Positions 22,146 to 35,900 of a stretch of DNA of 64,000 bases are shown piece after piece (the stretch's first letter is position 1; every line of letters begins with the position of its first letter). The notes beneath the pieces were generated by a model, which searched no databases, had not been told where the DNA came from, and saw only the letters and a program-made list of their open reading frames with translations. Made by a program: the position numbers and the translations under genes. This DNA comes from Hydnum rufescens UP504 (taxonomy: Eukaryota > Basidiomycota > Agaricomycetes > Cantharellales > Hydnaceae): positions 161,372 to 225,371 of the forward strand of contig MU128913.1 of the NCBI GenBank assembly GCA_014904985.1. Reading direction: 5' to 3'.

Positions 22146-25100
22146 ATGGTGCAACAGAACCCCCAAACTAAACTTCTTGTAAACCTTCTCAAGTCCACTA
22201 AAGACTACACTACCACCCTCACCTCCCACCTTGTCGTCTCCCACACGGCACTCTCTGGTCTTCAGGCGTATGCCTCAGCTTCCAGTCCCTCAACTGCTCA
22301 GGCTATCCTAGGCGTTGCTGAGGCCCTCAAGGCCGCTGATGACGCCATAGTACGTTATGCCAATGAGGTAGATACATGGCGAGAACGTCTCAAGGAAGTT
22401 AAACGTGCGGAAGATGAAGTTGCCATCATCCTTCGAGATCGAGAGATCCTGTGGGTGCTTCGTTTGTTCCCTATGCGCATACCCATTCTTATCAAGTACA
22501 CCAGGGTTAATCGTCTCATCAAGGCCTCGTCGAAGAAGCCGACAAGAGATTCGGTCATACACCCTCCATCCCCCTCGTCCTCTCAGATATCTCTCGGGAC
22601 CACGGCCCAAACCCAGCAGCAGCGCCTCACGAACGCACAGGCCGAATTGCAAGGCTGCGAACAAACTCTTGCTCAGAAACAGCGCGAGCTCGAACAAATC
22701 CGTTCAATTGCCATTCGCGATGGGCTTGAACGGCGTTGTATGGCCCTGGTTCAGCTAGGCTCATCGCTCTCCGAAAAAGGCACCAGCGGGGTACGCGCTC
22801 TACAGGATGGATACACCGCAGTCTCCAACACCTTTGCTTTGGAAGTGGATGATATCTTCCGCCACCTTCCATTGCGCCCAAGTTCCCCAAATGGGGTGTC
22901 CGATATTTCACTTGCTCCGTCCCAATCTGCCTCACAGAATGGAACGAATGAGATGAATCCTACTTCTAATCCATCGCCTTCCAATCCGATTTATCCACCC
23001 TACAAACTTACGCTCCCACCTCCCCATGCCATCCGGCACGATATTTCCGATGAGGGTCACAATATCCCCCTCTCCTCGCGGATTCCCGAAGAAGGTGAGG
23101 GCGAGAGCAGTGCGAGCGAGACTGGCCCTGTTAGGGTCATTGAAAATGAACCCCTCCGCGCTGAATCTGGAAAAAGGGTGACTCGATCTTCTGGCGCCCC
23201 GTTACAAGCACGGCCTCCCACATTCCTTCCGCAACTCCGGCACAACAGCCTTCTGCACAGAAGTCATTCATCAGATGTTGGCCCGACCCCTACGAAATCG
23301 CAGGCAAACGAGCTTTCCGCAAAGGCGAGTTTATACCGTCATGACTCATTGCGGTCCGCATCCTCTCTTGATGCTGTTGGCCAACATCCGAAACCTAATG
23401 GTGGATTGTTCGGTGCTCTTACTGGGCTCTTCAAAGGCAAACCAAACAAGGCTCGTGATGCCAGCCCCAAGAAGTCCAGCCCCCCAAAATCTGGAAAGAA
23501 AGACTGGACTACGCGAACTGACAAGAATGTTGCACTCGTACGAGCCGGGTCCTTGGATGGCGGCTCTTCTTCTGATGGTCTTCGGAATACAAATGGGTTG
23601 GTCGCAGTAACCAATCCTGGTTATCAGGCCGGACTTACGTTACCATCAAGTTCTGGGAACGGAAAGGACTTGAGTCCTAACCCAGGCCCGAGAAAGCTTA
23701 CGCGTGCTGGCTCGACATCAAAAGCTACCAAACAACCGACCCTAAAGCAGAAGAAACGTGTATCCGATTCTGCAGTGGATGTGTCCTCGCTCGCTTTCTC
23801 TGCGGCTCGAACTGGCACCGCCGCTGACACAAAAAGCACCGCGCCCAGCCGTTCTGGGACCATTCGAAGCACGATGAGCGAGCCGCCCAACCATAGGACT
23901 CGCCGGACCTCTCTCCCCGCCAGTGTTCCAAAGTTTGACGTTCGCGGGATCAACGGACCTGTTGTGAGTGAATTGCTATCATTTACGACGAAGCTTCTGT
24001 TCAATGCTATTCTTAAGGATCCTGGGTCTCCTCCTAAGGAGAAGGGACCGAAGCCGCTTCACCTTACGTATACTGAGAGCCCGACCACTTGGGTGTATCA
24101 TCCATCATCACCTGGTGCCCGCCGCTCTCCAGGCACATCCGGCTCTGGATCACCCCAAACCCACGGGACATCCCGCCATACTCGCAGCGGGTCGAAGGAT
24201 ACTAAGGGCGCGAGTTTGATGACCCTTGTAGAAGGGGTTGCATCAGACCCTCAGCGCGGCGAGACCATAACTACGGTCCAGAGATCGTCTGCCTCTAAAT
24301 TAATGCTACCCTCTGATTACGTCAAGACCACTGGGACATCCTCTTCCTCCGTTCTATTCCATGCCAAAGCACCAGGATCCTCTATTCCGACTGTCGCGAT
24401 CAATCCTCCTACTCCCCAGAATGAAGCTGGCGCAGAGAAACAGCTGCAATCGACCTCGACCTCGTTTCCACAAACACGCACCCCCGAGGTGCGCCATAAT
24501 CCACCACCACGAACCACTTCGCCACTGCGTAGCGCCCTCCGTCGCCGATCCCCTTCACCTTCCTCAGGGACCCTCCGTGAACGCAACGGCGGCGCTCCAC
24601 CCAGCGCCACACCATACATTCTTCGCCAATTTTTGTCCCTGTACCTGTTCGCCCAAGGATTGCCACTCGTGAATCGGAAGAAGACATATCATCGTACGAG
24701 ACTGGTCACGAACATCTATCTGGGGAGGATGAGGACGATGAACCGGATGTACCCACCCCTACAACTGACAAGATTCCAGTCCAAATGGGCCAAGTTGCTC
24801 ACCTTCCGAATGGAGTTGGAGGCGCACCAAGTCAATCACCTGCGTCTACTGATATTTCGGGTGCCACAGCCGATGCCACCCTGACACCCGGCTCCTCAAA
24901 TGTTGCTCGGCGGAAGAGCGTGAGACTTGACGTCCCAGTTACCCCATCTCCTGCTGCTCATTCTACGGGATTCCCATCGAATTCCAACAGAAATCGCCGT
25001 CTCCCACGTATTCCCGCTTCACAAAACGATGGGAAGGTGAATGGGGATGGACGAGGTAGAGAGTGGAAAACCCGTGTCTCAGACCCCGAGGCTGCTGTAC

Positions 25101-25258
25101 CCGACGTATGGGCTGACAGTAGTGAGGAGGATGCAGACTACTCTCGCGCTCGCAAGCTCTTGGAAAAAGCGAAAAAGACAGAGAATACTATGAGGGCCGA
25201 TGCAGCCGCTCTTGTCAGGGGGACTCCTACAGTGAAGAAACGCCATTCAGTTCGATAA
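22146..25258 (+). CDS. large Ser/Pro-rich protein with helical BAR-like N-terminus
   Basis: ATG 22,146 (MVQQNPQTKLLVNLLKSTKD) follows a pyrimidine-rich leader. Residues about 1-260 are helical (LSGLQAYASASSPSTAQAIL, AQAELQGCEQTLAQKQRELE) and resemble the I-BAR/Ivy1-type membrane-binding fold; that assignment is tentative. The rest is low-complexity, Ser/Pro/Thr-rich and basic, with stretches such as RSALRRRSPSPSSGTLRERN, and an acidic segment (SEEDISSYETGHEHLSGEDE). The end is ADSSEEDADYSRARKLLEKA to KKRHSVR at 25,258. An in-frame 54-nt intron (22,451-22,504) interrupts DREIL/VNRL. Between about 24,590 and 24,660 the frame must change to reach the conserved acidic C-terminus, with no clean intron visible. 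Confidence 0.65.
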
Positions 25259-25606
25259 CCAGGGGCTCAAATGTTACCTGCGATCGACCCTTTAAAATTA
25301 TTGATTCCCATTTTGTTCGCATTATCTTCGTCTCATTACACTGCGTCCCCTATTTCTTTTGTTTGAGTACACACCTTCCTCTGACCTCGGATTCTTTCTT
25401 TTCTTTGTCTCACTTGTTACATCACAAAGATTCCCAAGTTCTTTCCCAGTCGTCTTTGATTTACGATTGTCATGCAGTGAACTTGTTTAATTACATATGC
25501 AGAATAACGGGTGTTGCTGAGCGCCAGCGGCAAAGTCAGCGGAGTTACGTCTGCTTATATCCGAGATCGATTTGTAGAGGAAACTCCAACCACCAAAAAG
25601 AAGATC

Positions 25607-26166
25607 ATGTCTGATAACGACGATTCGCACCGAACTCAAACCGAGGAAAAGGCCCCTCCTGATGGCACCATCAATGTGAAGGTGCGCGAGCGCATAGGGT
25701 ACCTTAGCCGTATCCAGAGACCCCTCTGACCGTTGCGCTTCTGTGGCCCACTCCATGTGTCGTTCTGCGTCCAGGTTCTTTCCTCTACTGGGGATGAAAT
25801 CTTTTTCAAGATCAAGCGGAGCACAAAACTTGTCAAACTACAGGGCGCATATGCCGGAAAGGTTGGGAAGGACATTGGGAGCATTAGGTACGCGTAGCGC
25901 GCTATTGAGTTTCTTTGCTCTTTCCTTTTCTAGTGGCCGCAGAGTTGGTTTTTAATCTGATGTGCTAATGTGCAAGGTTCTTATACGACGGGAATCGGAT
26001 TAACGAGACGGATACGCCTGACTCCCTCGGGATGGAGGATAACGACACGATTGACGTGATGGTAGAGCGTGAGTATATTTGAGCATATTAACAAGGCAAA
26101 TTACATTCGCTCACAAGGAATACTTAACCGGCATTCCTACTAAAAGAGGTCGGTGGTTCCGCATGA
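25607..26166 (+). CDS. SMT3: SUMO (ubiquitin-like modifier, Smt3)
   Basis: Small ubiquitin-like modifier, conjugated to lysines of nuclear and other proteins by the E1/Ubc9 pathway. Exons: 25,607-25,681, 25,775-25,887, 25,977-26,068 and 26,147-26,166, all GT-AG; 300 nt, 99 residues, the usual size. Joined sequence: acidic [25 protein letters not shown], then [58 protein letters not shown] and stop. The di-glycine needed for conjugation is followed by only Ser-Ala, to be removed by a Ulp-type protease. The last exon is 20 nt and encodes the VGGSA end. ATG 25,607 is the only one in frame. No unbroken frame covers the gene, so ORF calling alone would miss it. Confidence 0.95.
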
Positions 26167-27047
26167 TCCATCTGCAATCCCTCCCCCTCCTGGACGGACC
26201 AAGCTTCGCTTTCCTCCCCACGCCCAACCTTCCATCTTTCACGAGATTCGGGTTTTGTCTTCCTTTCTTGAACATCCCCTTCATAATTTGGCCGATTCGA
26301 TGAACAAGCACATTCTGTATCTATCTGGTAATCAGTCTACGCTCCTGACTCTTTTCCATTGTGTGCCCTTGGTGTCGTTGCAATCGTGAACGAGAGGTGG
26401 TGACTCCAGCGGAAGTAGTCATTTTGACTTTTTCTTGTGAAATGACGTGGTGATGAAACGCACCCTTGGACCTTTTGGGGCCCAAGATGGCTCCATTGGA
26501 AGGTGGGAGGTGGACACCAAGAATTTCAATAGTTCTATATATGCGCGTGTTCACCCCAGGTGATAACTTCAATACTGACTATTGTATCTACGATTCCCTG
26601 GTTCGAGGACGGTTTGCACCTTCGGTGAAAGTTCCCAGCTGGCAGTGGCCCCCCAAAGCTGGGGACCTCAAGTCCCCAATGGTACCTCACCCCTCCGCAA
26701 AATCAAATGTTCTACGGAAAAACGTAAGCCAATTGCAACTGTTGGTAACGGGAAATCTCTGCGTAAGCCTCGGCATCTCTTCTCTCCTTATACGCCCTTT
26801 CTTGGGGGACCTCGTAGCCAGACACAACATACATAGATTTGGCGGCTTGCGATGTCTTTGGTTGCAAATCAGCCGGCGAAATGTATTAAGTACTTGGCCC
26901 TTTGGCCTGTACACGGGAATCAAAGATGCGCGAAAGGAAGACATCAAAAAGTGGAGGTGAATATAAATATAAGCCCATCCATTGAGGACAGAAGACCCTG
27001 GAACGAAGAATGAAATAATGGTTGCAGGAGTTCAGGTCAATCTCCTT
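26167..27047. other. intergenic between SUMO and DENN genes (3'-3')
   Basis: About 0.9 kb with open frames on both strands, none with recognisable features. Expected to hold both 3' untranslated regions. Confidence 0.4.
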
Positions 27048-30000
27048 TCAGTACCTGGGGCGTTCAGTCGCGGCGCTGGTGGCCACGCTCGAGGCTCGTT
27101 CCCGAGTGAAGGATTTGAAGTCCCTATTAGAAGTACGCTCTACTATCCGCTTTCCGATGCGCTCAAGGGAATCACGAGTAGTACGTTCCGATATTGAAGG
27201 GCTGGGGCGCTGTTCTGGATCGTGATCGTACAAGACCACTTGAGCAGTGGGTTCATCAACCTCCGAGGCGGGGGTGGAATGATCGATGGCGCTTTGGTAG
27301 TCATCGGAGTCATCGGTCGTCACTGCAGAGGCAAGCGAAGGAATAGTGGATCCAGTCGTAGGCGTACGGGCTGGTGGTATTGGCGAGCGCCGGCCATCGA
27401 CTGTCGGTGGGGGTGTACGGGCCGTAACGCGCAGCTTTCTCTCGTTCAGCATTCCATTCGGGCTGTCGATGGACTTGGGCGTGTTCGAACGAGGAGCCTC
27501 GACAACTGGCGGTGGTTTGTAGATATAGTCGTTCACCGGGGTCAATCGGCCACGGGAAGGGTGAAGACGCGATCGCACGGAAGCGGAATCTGTACTGCGG
27601 CTTGTAGTTGACCCGCTACGCTTCAGGCGAGTATCATGGCGCGCGGCCTCCAGCTACGGAGTAGAAAACGTCATTTCATGCACCACAAGTTAAATCGTCT
27701 TGGTAATACCTTTGCCTGGATCTGCAACATCTTCTGGGCAACAGCTTCGCTTCGCTCAGATATCCCATGGTCAACAGCATTCAAGCCATCCAGATGCGAT
27801 TCCCTCCGAGTCGCTGAGAAACGTCGTAGTGCTTTCTCTGAAAGTGGCTCACCGGCATCACTGGCCTCGTCGACTTCTTTGACCGTGGACATAGGCCCGA
27901 CGTAAGATTTGATTCGTCGCCGATCGGGTGTGAATCGACTAGCCCATCGTCGGCCAAAGTTGTCGCCGTACCAAAGGAACGCATGTTTTGACCCACTTCG
28001 CCATCTGCCCGCGAGCTCGGTCGAGAAGACATGACAGAACCTGGTCGAGAAGGAGTGCCGGGATCCGACATGGCTAAATCAGAACCGCCATCGCTGAATG
28101 CGATTGAGACTAAAGCACGTTCGATTTGAGCCTCAACTTCGGCGATCATTTGGGACCTCTCCCTTTCCATCTCCTCCATGTCTTCCCTCATTCGTTCCAA
28201 TTCGATCATAGCTTCTTTATGCTGGGATTCGGTTTGCACAAGTTCTAAGGCAGCCGACGTGAGCATTAATAACACCTGGTGCAATCCCAGAGAACGTTAC
28301 TCACTGGCTTTCAAGGCATCCTTCTCCTGTGCCGTGATCGATACCAAGCCACTAAGGCGCTTGCTCTCCCTTTGCTCCTTATTTATCTTCGCCCTGAGTT
28401 CGGCGGCTTCGGCACTGAGGGCTTCCGCGTACTCTTCAAAGCTGACGAATTTCTGGCGCCAGAGCTCGGACTCAGTCATGAGGAAGTTCAACCGTCTCGA
28501 CAATCGACCAATCTTGGTTTCGAGATCATCGCGAGCATCGACAAAGGCCGATGCTCGCTTCCGAATTGATATCTGGATAAGACGCTCTGCAGGAGTGAGA
28601 CTTCCTTGACGCTTTGCCATACCCATCATAGCCAGTCTCTTAAGCAAGGTCGGTTTCTTATACTGTGGGGAAGCAAGATCAGATGGTCGGGGGCGGAGAA
28701 GGTATCCGGATCTCACCTTATCACGGAGGACCGCATCAAATGCCTGCACGACTCTCGTCTGATGCCACCATTCTGGAGCTCGAATGCTCTCAGCAACGGC
28801 AGTAGACGATGATCCCTTCTTCGTCTGAATCTTGCACAGCGGTCGGAAGCGTCCCGCAGGGAATGCTTCTTTGAATTCGCTGGAGAGATCAATGCTGCTC
28901 AGTGGAATGATACACCACTAAGGGGCAGTGCCGCAAACCTCGGAACGGAGTGGTCAGGGTGAAGTACGAATCGAATGCGGTCATTAGGATGCGTCGGAAT
29001 TTGTCACGCTGGGCCTTCACAGAGACTACACCAGCTGGAGGGGCGGAACAGTTCCTACGATGGAAATTATATCCGTTAGAGCCAATGCCTTGAGGAACCT
29101 AAATGATGTACCCACACGTAGTTAATGTCCCTAGTATCAGAAGATGGGAAATACTTATTAGTCTACACAAATGAAGCAACCATCAAGACCTACAAGTCGC
29201 ATATGCAAACTTCAACTTGAATGCGCGTAATGTATCTTGTTTCAGTAGGTAGCCCAATAATCCAGGGCCAGGATCCTGAATTAAGTACACAATGAAAATA
29301 ATGTCAAGTAGCAACTGCATACGCCCCATACCTCAAGGTAGATTTTAGCGTCGCGCGCGTGTCTACCAAAATTCCATCAGGTTTGGGATGGTTGAGAGTG
29401 GGTATATTACCCACACAATTGGGAGGGCGACACCATTCCAACCTCGAAGTTCCACAAGGTACTTGAGAGTCGACACCGCAATCTGGAGACACAAGATTAA
29501 AAAGGGTTCCGGGAAGTAGAACATTTACTCACGCCAAGCATTGCTGGGTGACGGGAGAGGAAGAGCACCCGTCCAGTCGGAGCCAGTGCAAGCTGCCAGG
29601 AGAGAAAAAATCAGTAACCCAGGTACGGGACTTAGAGCTGGTGTCCCGATGTACTTCGCATATCGTCAGAATATTGTCGAGATTGAGACAACGGAAAAGC
29701 GGCCACATTGTGAACTAAGTAAGAAAAAGTAAACACTGGAACTTCAAGGACAAGGATACGGCAAACTCACGTTCACGTCCACAAGTCCACGCCCAAAATC
29801 TAGGCCACCAGGAAATCTACATACAACTTCCATGCTCTCACCAGCGACGCCTGCATCAATTTTGACAACCTCGCCGGCTCGAGGGGCAGGATGTTCAAGA
29901 ATTTTGGATATTTGGCTATTGTCGAACAAATATTAGATATGATCTGTCGCATAGTGGTGCAGGTAGACACGGACAGGGTATGAGATTGCACATCCTTACT

Positions 30001-31452
30001 AAAACGAGCCCAGCTAAGAGTCAAATAGTCGCGCATGAGATCATAAATAGGGTGCCTTGAAACGAGAGCTAATTATAAAATGAGCGCAAAGTACCCGGAA
30101 CATGTCTAGAAATCAACATACTGAGAGCATAAGGTAACCAGAACACGGTGTTAGGTGGAAGGAAAAGCGTCGAGGCTCCAGGATTTTCGGTGTTGACGTT
30201 TAGGCCCCCGTCAATGTCCGATTCGCCAAAATCGGCCTCACTCTCTTCTGCTTCGGTAGCACTCCAGGGGCTTGTCTTCTTCTTTCGCCTGCGTTGACCT
30301 TTCCCCGTATCAGTTTCCATGGACATCGTAGACACTTTTGGGGAGCGGGCGCCAGGGCGATTGCGAGCTGCTGTCTCTAGGGTGCGACGTATAGCGGTAC
30401 TTCGATCTTCGTCAGCATGCGACCATACTGTGAGGCAAACACCATGATACGTGACGACCGGATTAGGCTCTGGGGCAGTAGCACCAGCGGCAAAGGTGCC
30501 TGCGGCGGGACCGAGGTACGTGGAGGATGGACGAGGGAAAGCAGGGTCCATGTAGGGGAAATTCCCGATAGTGGAACGGTCACCAGCAGTTGTCGTAGAC
30601 AGCATAGACGTTCGGAGAATACCATTACTACTGGTAGCTGGGCCATCTGAGCCGGCGGGCAGTTGGAATGTGAAGGTGTGAACGCTGGACGCAGGTTGCA
30701 AAGTTGACGCTATGATTTCGACTTCACGTGTGAACGAGAGTTTGAGGGCTTTGCTTAGCATCTTGCCTAAATCACTCTTGCTGAGGGTGCCGAGCCTTCG
30801 AGAACCATCTTCGCCTACCCCTTTCCCTTTTTTCTTCTTCTTTCCCCCAACACCTGGGGTGACGCTGCTTCCTAGAACTTCGGCACGCCAAAAGCGTCCC
30901 ACCGCGCCTAGGGCGAAGAAAGCGTGTCAAATCAGACCAGGAAGCCGTCCAGATCGGTGGAACCTCACCTTCACTGTGGTGCACGCCATTAATGGAGTCC
31001 GGATCAGCCAGAGTCCACGTCTGAGGTGATTTTGGGAGACCGGACACTAGATAAAGACTAGTGAGGGGGAGTGTGGCGGCCGCATTGGGAGGTCCAATAG
31101 CCGGCGATACAGAAAGGAACGACTTTGCGGTTGATTCTCTGTGCCGATGTGATCCCGGTTGGTCTGATCGGAATGATGCATTACTCTCATGGTGACGAGC
31201 AGGGTGTTTCGCAGGTATGGGAGGTCGCACCCCTTGGGCGTCTTGATTCAACGAGGTAGCAAGAGAGGCATTACTCGCGTTGTGGGACTCTAATTCCCGG
31301 ATACTGAGGTGATCAGCAGGATTTAAAGTGTTTTCAGGATGATTGCCAGTGTTCCCGCCAAGCTTGAGCGCCCGTGTAAATGTAGTGAAGCGAGAAGGGG
31401 ATGGTGGTGGTCCCGCCTCAGGTGGCGACACCTGTAACGTCGGACGAGGCAT
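27048..31452 (-). CDS. DENN-domain protein with C-terminal coiled coil
   Basis: DENN proteins are typically guanine-nucleotide exchange factors for Rab GTPases in membrane traffic. Start chosen at ATG 31,452 (MPRPTLQVSPPEAGPPPSPS); an in-frame ATG at 31,512 is possible. Upstream DENN part: TLPLTSLYLVSGLPKSPQTW, AVGRFWRAEVLGSS (after intron at about 30,965-30,905), TYHGVCLTVWSHADEDRSTA. Central DENN: PYDL-like PYAL, VSRHPIYDLMRDYLTLSWAR (about 30,055), MWPLFRCLNLDNILTICEV (about 29,700), ALAPTGRVLFLSRHPAMLGV (about 29,580), VSTLKYLVELRGWNGVALP, SWPWIIGLPTETRYITRIQV. Downstream: VKAQRDKFRRILMTAFDSYF, then a long heptad-rich region (28,600-28,100, ARDDLETKIGRLSRRLNFLM, EALSAEAAELRAKINKEQRE) and a Ser/Pro-rich tail ending at 27,048. 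More than ten short introns; the final exon may continue past a possible GTACTG donor. Confidence 0.82.
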
Positions 31453-32928
31453 TAAAATGAACGAGATGTTTTTTGGTGGGTATGGGAATTGCCGTTCGAG
31501 CCTAATATACATATGGGCTGATCCAGGGGTTACTCAATTCGTTCGCACGTCCACTGATGCCTCATATGGCTTTTTCGCGTGCGTCCTCATGGATTGGTAT
31601 GATCTCAACGGTCAGCTCCGATGGACCTGCCAATATGTGATGTGTGGCTCGCACTAATTTTCTTGTCTGTTGGGTGACCGCCTTCGTACTCTCTCACTAT
31701 GATGGCGTTTCTCGAAAACGTAATGGGTTTCTCGTGGAGCGGCTGGATCACCTATTGAGAATCCGGCGTCCCCTACGTAGATTCACAGCGAGGAAATTGA
31801 CTCCCATCCACATATATAATAACCCCCGCCACACATTCTTGGTCTCTCACCTCCGCTGAACTTGGACTTTTCCAGTGTCTAGAGCTCAAATCTACAATAT
31901 CCGAGATTGCGCTAGATTCTTTTTTTTGGATTGGGCCCGTTGGCAGCATATAGCCATGGCCGGCATCTGTTTACCTACCTCGACCCTCCCCCTAGTTTAT
32001 TATAATCTCCATGCTATGTCTGCCAATCCAAAGTCTCTGCGGTGGCGTATTTGATTAGGCATTCGCGCTGGGAGCCCCGGCGTCTTCGAACTCGCGCCGA
32101 ACGCCATTTAGAGGGAATGCGGTGCCATGGGAGGCGACTATTCTCGCCTTAGTAGACACGGTAAGGCTTGATCTGAATATCGCTATGCACTCAATTAGTC
32201 GCGAATATTCCCTGTCAGGTAGGGTGTCTATCAGGGGTCTTGTGGGCCTCATCATATTCCTTCTCTGGTCGATGGAGATGGACTCATCTCCTGATTCAAG
32301 ACTCTCGCCTCCTTTTTGGTCGCATTGCCTCAATTCCAATCCCATTTTCAGGGGTCGTTGATTATTGCATGTTTATCTGCACCACAGTAAGACATCATTG
32401 CATATGGCAGCTTTGTGTCAGTTCCTGATGTCTCGGTGGATCATACCAATTCCTCTGTGCTGCTTGGATCCCTCGTTGAATGATATCAATGTCCAAGTCT
32501 GAAAGGATTAAAAGATTATTTTGGGCAGGCAGGTAACATGATCACCGCTGTGTTGTTATGCGTGGGCCACTGGTGACCACAACGATTACGTGAATTGCAC
32601 TGCCACCGTCCAGGCTGTTCTGAAAACACAGCCAAGGCACCAAAGCTTGGCTTTCGAATTAGGGAAGCTTCCGGGACATCCAGTAATTACTAGTTCACTG
32701 CTATGTGCCTTTGAAGTCGCGTTGGCAAATTCCCTTATTGGTTTTTTGGTTTAGAAGACGTAACTGAAGAATTGGTCGATGTCCGGTGACCCTAGCCGCA
32801 CATAGGCGGTACCCAACTTTTTGATGGGCGAATTCTTGGGTCGATACCGACGACAAATAGTCTGGGGTCGAACATGATATAAAGGAAGACATGTTCTCTC
32901 GTGGTCCCATTATCTGCCATGTTCTCCA
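31453..32928. other. intergenic, 5'-5' between DENN and sedolisin genes
   Basis: About 1.5 kb. Promoters of both flanking genes are expected here. No coding sequence I can support; open frames are short and without motifs. Contains a T-run at 31,920-31,928. Confidence 0.45.
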
Positions 32929-35900
32929 AGGTCTGCATCACTCTGCTCGGATTCCTTTGTTGCGGGTCCTTGCTGCATCCCGAGAGCGATTCGGTCCGCG
33001 TATCATTCATGAAGCACGCTCGGTGATACCCAATCAATGGGATAAACGACTTATGCTTGACAAGTCGAGGATCATCCCTGTTCGCATCAACCTGGCGCAG
33101 AACCTTGAGGGTGCCGAAGATCTCCTCATGGAAGTATCTCATCCCGACAGTCCCAAATATGCCCAACATTATAACGCCGATGAAGTCGCAGATTTGGTGC
33201 GGTTTTCACAAATGCAACACCTTGGAGAGGACCTCGCTAATTAGCTTGTATTTATTTATCCACTCTAGTTCGCGCCCACGAAAGAAACAATTGATATCGT
33301 CCTTGACTGGCTCCGATCCGAGGGTCACGATGTTGATCACAGTCACTACAATCATTGGAAAGCTGCCGTCGTGGTTCCTATGCCTATTCACAAGGCTGAA
33401 AACCTTCGTATGTATTATAATCTCTTCTGTTGGTCAATTCCCTTTAATATTAGTTTGCAGTACACGCTACCTACGACGCCTATGAACACACCAATGGAAA
33501 GGTGCATATCGCCTGCATGAATTATTCTCTTCCGGAAGCAGTACGACACCATGTAGATTTCGTCCTCCCGACCGTGCACTTCGATGTACACACCACGCCA
33601 CATGCCCCTACCCAAGAGGAGAAGCGCGATCCTACCGTTCCCTCCCCGGGAAAACTCAAGGATAAATCACCCGTTTTGCCAAAACAAGGCGCAACCCTGA
33701 GCCCCCAAGCCCTCGCTCCAGCTGGTTCTCTCTCGAAATGCGATCAACAGGCTCGTCTTCCACATATTTTGATTATTTCGCAATGCCTCACGTTTTCACG
33801 TCCTCTAGATTACTCCCGATTGTCTCAGGGCCCTGTACGGCATTAAGGTATGTGTGCATAGGGATTGGACTATTCCATCCATCACGCTAACGACTCCTTG
33901 ATCGTATTTAGTACACGCAGAAGGCTGTGAAAAAGAACAGCTTTGGCATTGGTTTGCAATTTTCTATCACCTTACTTTGAAATCCGGCTCACCTATCGTG
34001 GCCTTCATAAGTTGAATACACACCCCAATCATACATACCCGGCGACCTCGATCTTTTTGCTAAAAAATACGTTCCTGGCGGGGTTGGACGCCGCCCCAAG
34101 CTGCTTTCGATTGATGGAGGTTTGTCTCAGATTAAATCAAGCAGTACCCCTGATTAACTGCCGTAATACAGGTCAGATCAGTTCTGTGCCGAAGTCTTTC
34201 GACCTCAACGGAGAGAGCGACCTTGATCTGGAGGTACGATTTAAGTTACTTTCTCATGTAGGGTAGAGCATGATTTGACATTGCCCACGTAGTATGGAAT
34301 GGCCTTGACGTTCCCCCTTCGTGTTTCGCTCTATCAAGCTGGTAGGTAGTTTTCAAGCACCTTGTCTATCGGTACCAATACCGAACTGAACGATTTAATG
34401 GCTAGGTGACAAAATCTTCGGGGCTTCCTTCAATACTTTGTGAGTGTACATCCCTTTGGTCTTCTCCACCCCGGAGTGTGGCTTAGCCAAATTAGCCTCG
34501 ATGCCCTCGACAACACGTATTGTGCAGGTACTATATTCAACTTTCCTATCATATTTTCGTCGCTGAACCCCTTTACAAAGGCGATGACCCAACCCAGGAT
34601 CCCCACTATCCTGATCCGAACCCAGGAGGTGATACCCTTGCCTTTGATCTACATTCGTAAACGTCCCAACTAAACACACACGCAGGCTACAAGGGGAAAG
34701 ATTGCGGAAAATACGCCCCTACACACGTCATCAGGTACGTTCAATACCTAGAAGATCCTTCTTTATATCCTCGCTGATTTCCCTTCCTTGCACCTTTGTC
34801 AGCACCTCTTATGCATACGTAAGTTCGATGTGGAGCGCCTTTTGAAAGAGCGACAAATTGACTTGTAATGGCAGAACGAGATAGATTTGACACCCGCGGT
34901 GAGTATCACTATCCGTAAACTGGATCTCGAGATTACTGATTGAGACATCCATGACAGTACGAGAAGCGGCAATGCAATGAATGTATGATCCATTGGGTCT
35001 CGTCCTCGTTATTATAGGTTCTTACTGATTTGCTTTCCAGATCTTAAGCTTGGCCTTAGGGGCGTCACGGTGGTGTACTCCAGTGGCGATTACGGTGTTG
35101 CTGGAAATGGCGGTATGCTGTCGCCTGCGGACATTGCTCCTGGATATCATTTGATATGCGTGTCATGTTGGATTTTTTAGGTAACTGCATCGATGCCTCT
35201 GGACACCTTTCCCCAAGTGGTTTAAGATGTGAGTGCTTAACGTTTTGAATCCTCGTTTCGCTTTCTTAGCGTGTGGACAGTCAATCCCTCATTTCCAAGC
35301 ACATGTCCTTACATTACCAGCATCGTAAGCTCATCCCCACTACGTCGTCGTGATTCACACCTACTCACCGTCACTAATTTTAGGGTGCAACTCAAATTAA
35401 ACCAGGGAATACGGTGGCTAAACCAGAAGAAGCAGCTGAGACGGGTGAGTTAACTTTTTCACGAACATTCTCATCTCCTAAGTATTCCCTCTACTTCTTG
35501 GGCCCGTAGTCATATTCAGTGGAGGTGGATTCAGCAACGTATTCCCGATGCCCACCTATCAGAAAGCGGCCATCAAATACTACTACAAACACCACAAGCC
35601 GACTTACAGCAGTTCGCAATATAATAATAATCAAAAGGCTCGTGGATTCCCTGACATTAGGCAAGTGACAGAAAGAGGTGCCATGTGCCGATTGGATATT
35701 GATTTTTTGGTTTCACTTACAGCGCGAATGGTGTCAACTGTATGGCGTCTGGACTGTCTTTGTCATTGATCGTCATTGAATCACTCCTTTCTGTAGATGT
35801 CGTTGCGGTAGACGGGGCGTTCTCGCTTGTATACGGTACATCGGCCTCTGCCCCCGTGGTGGGCTCGATCTTCGCCTTAATCAATGATGCCAGACTAGCC

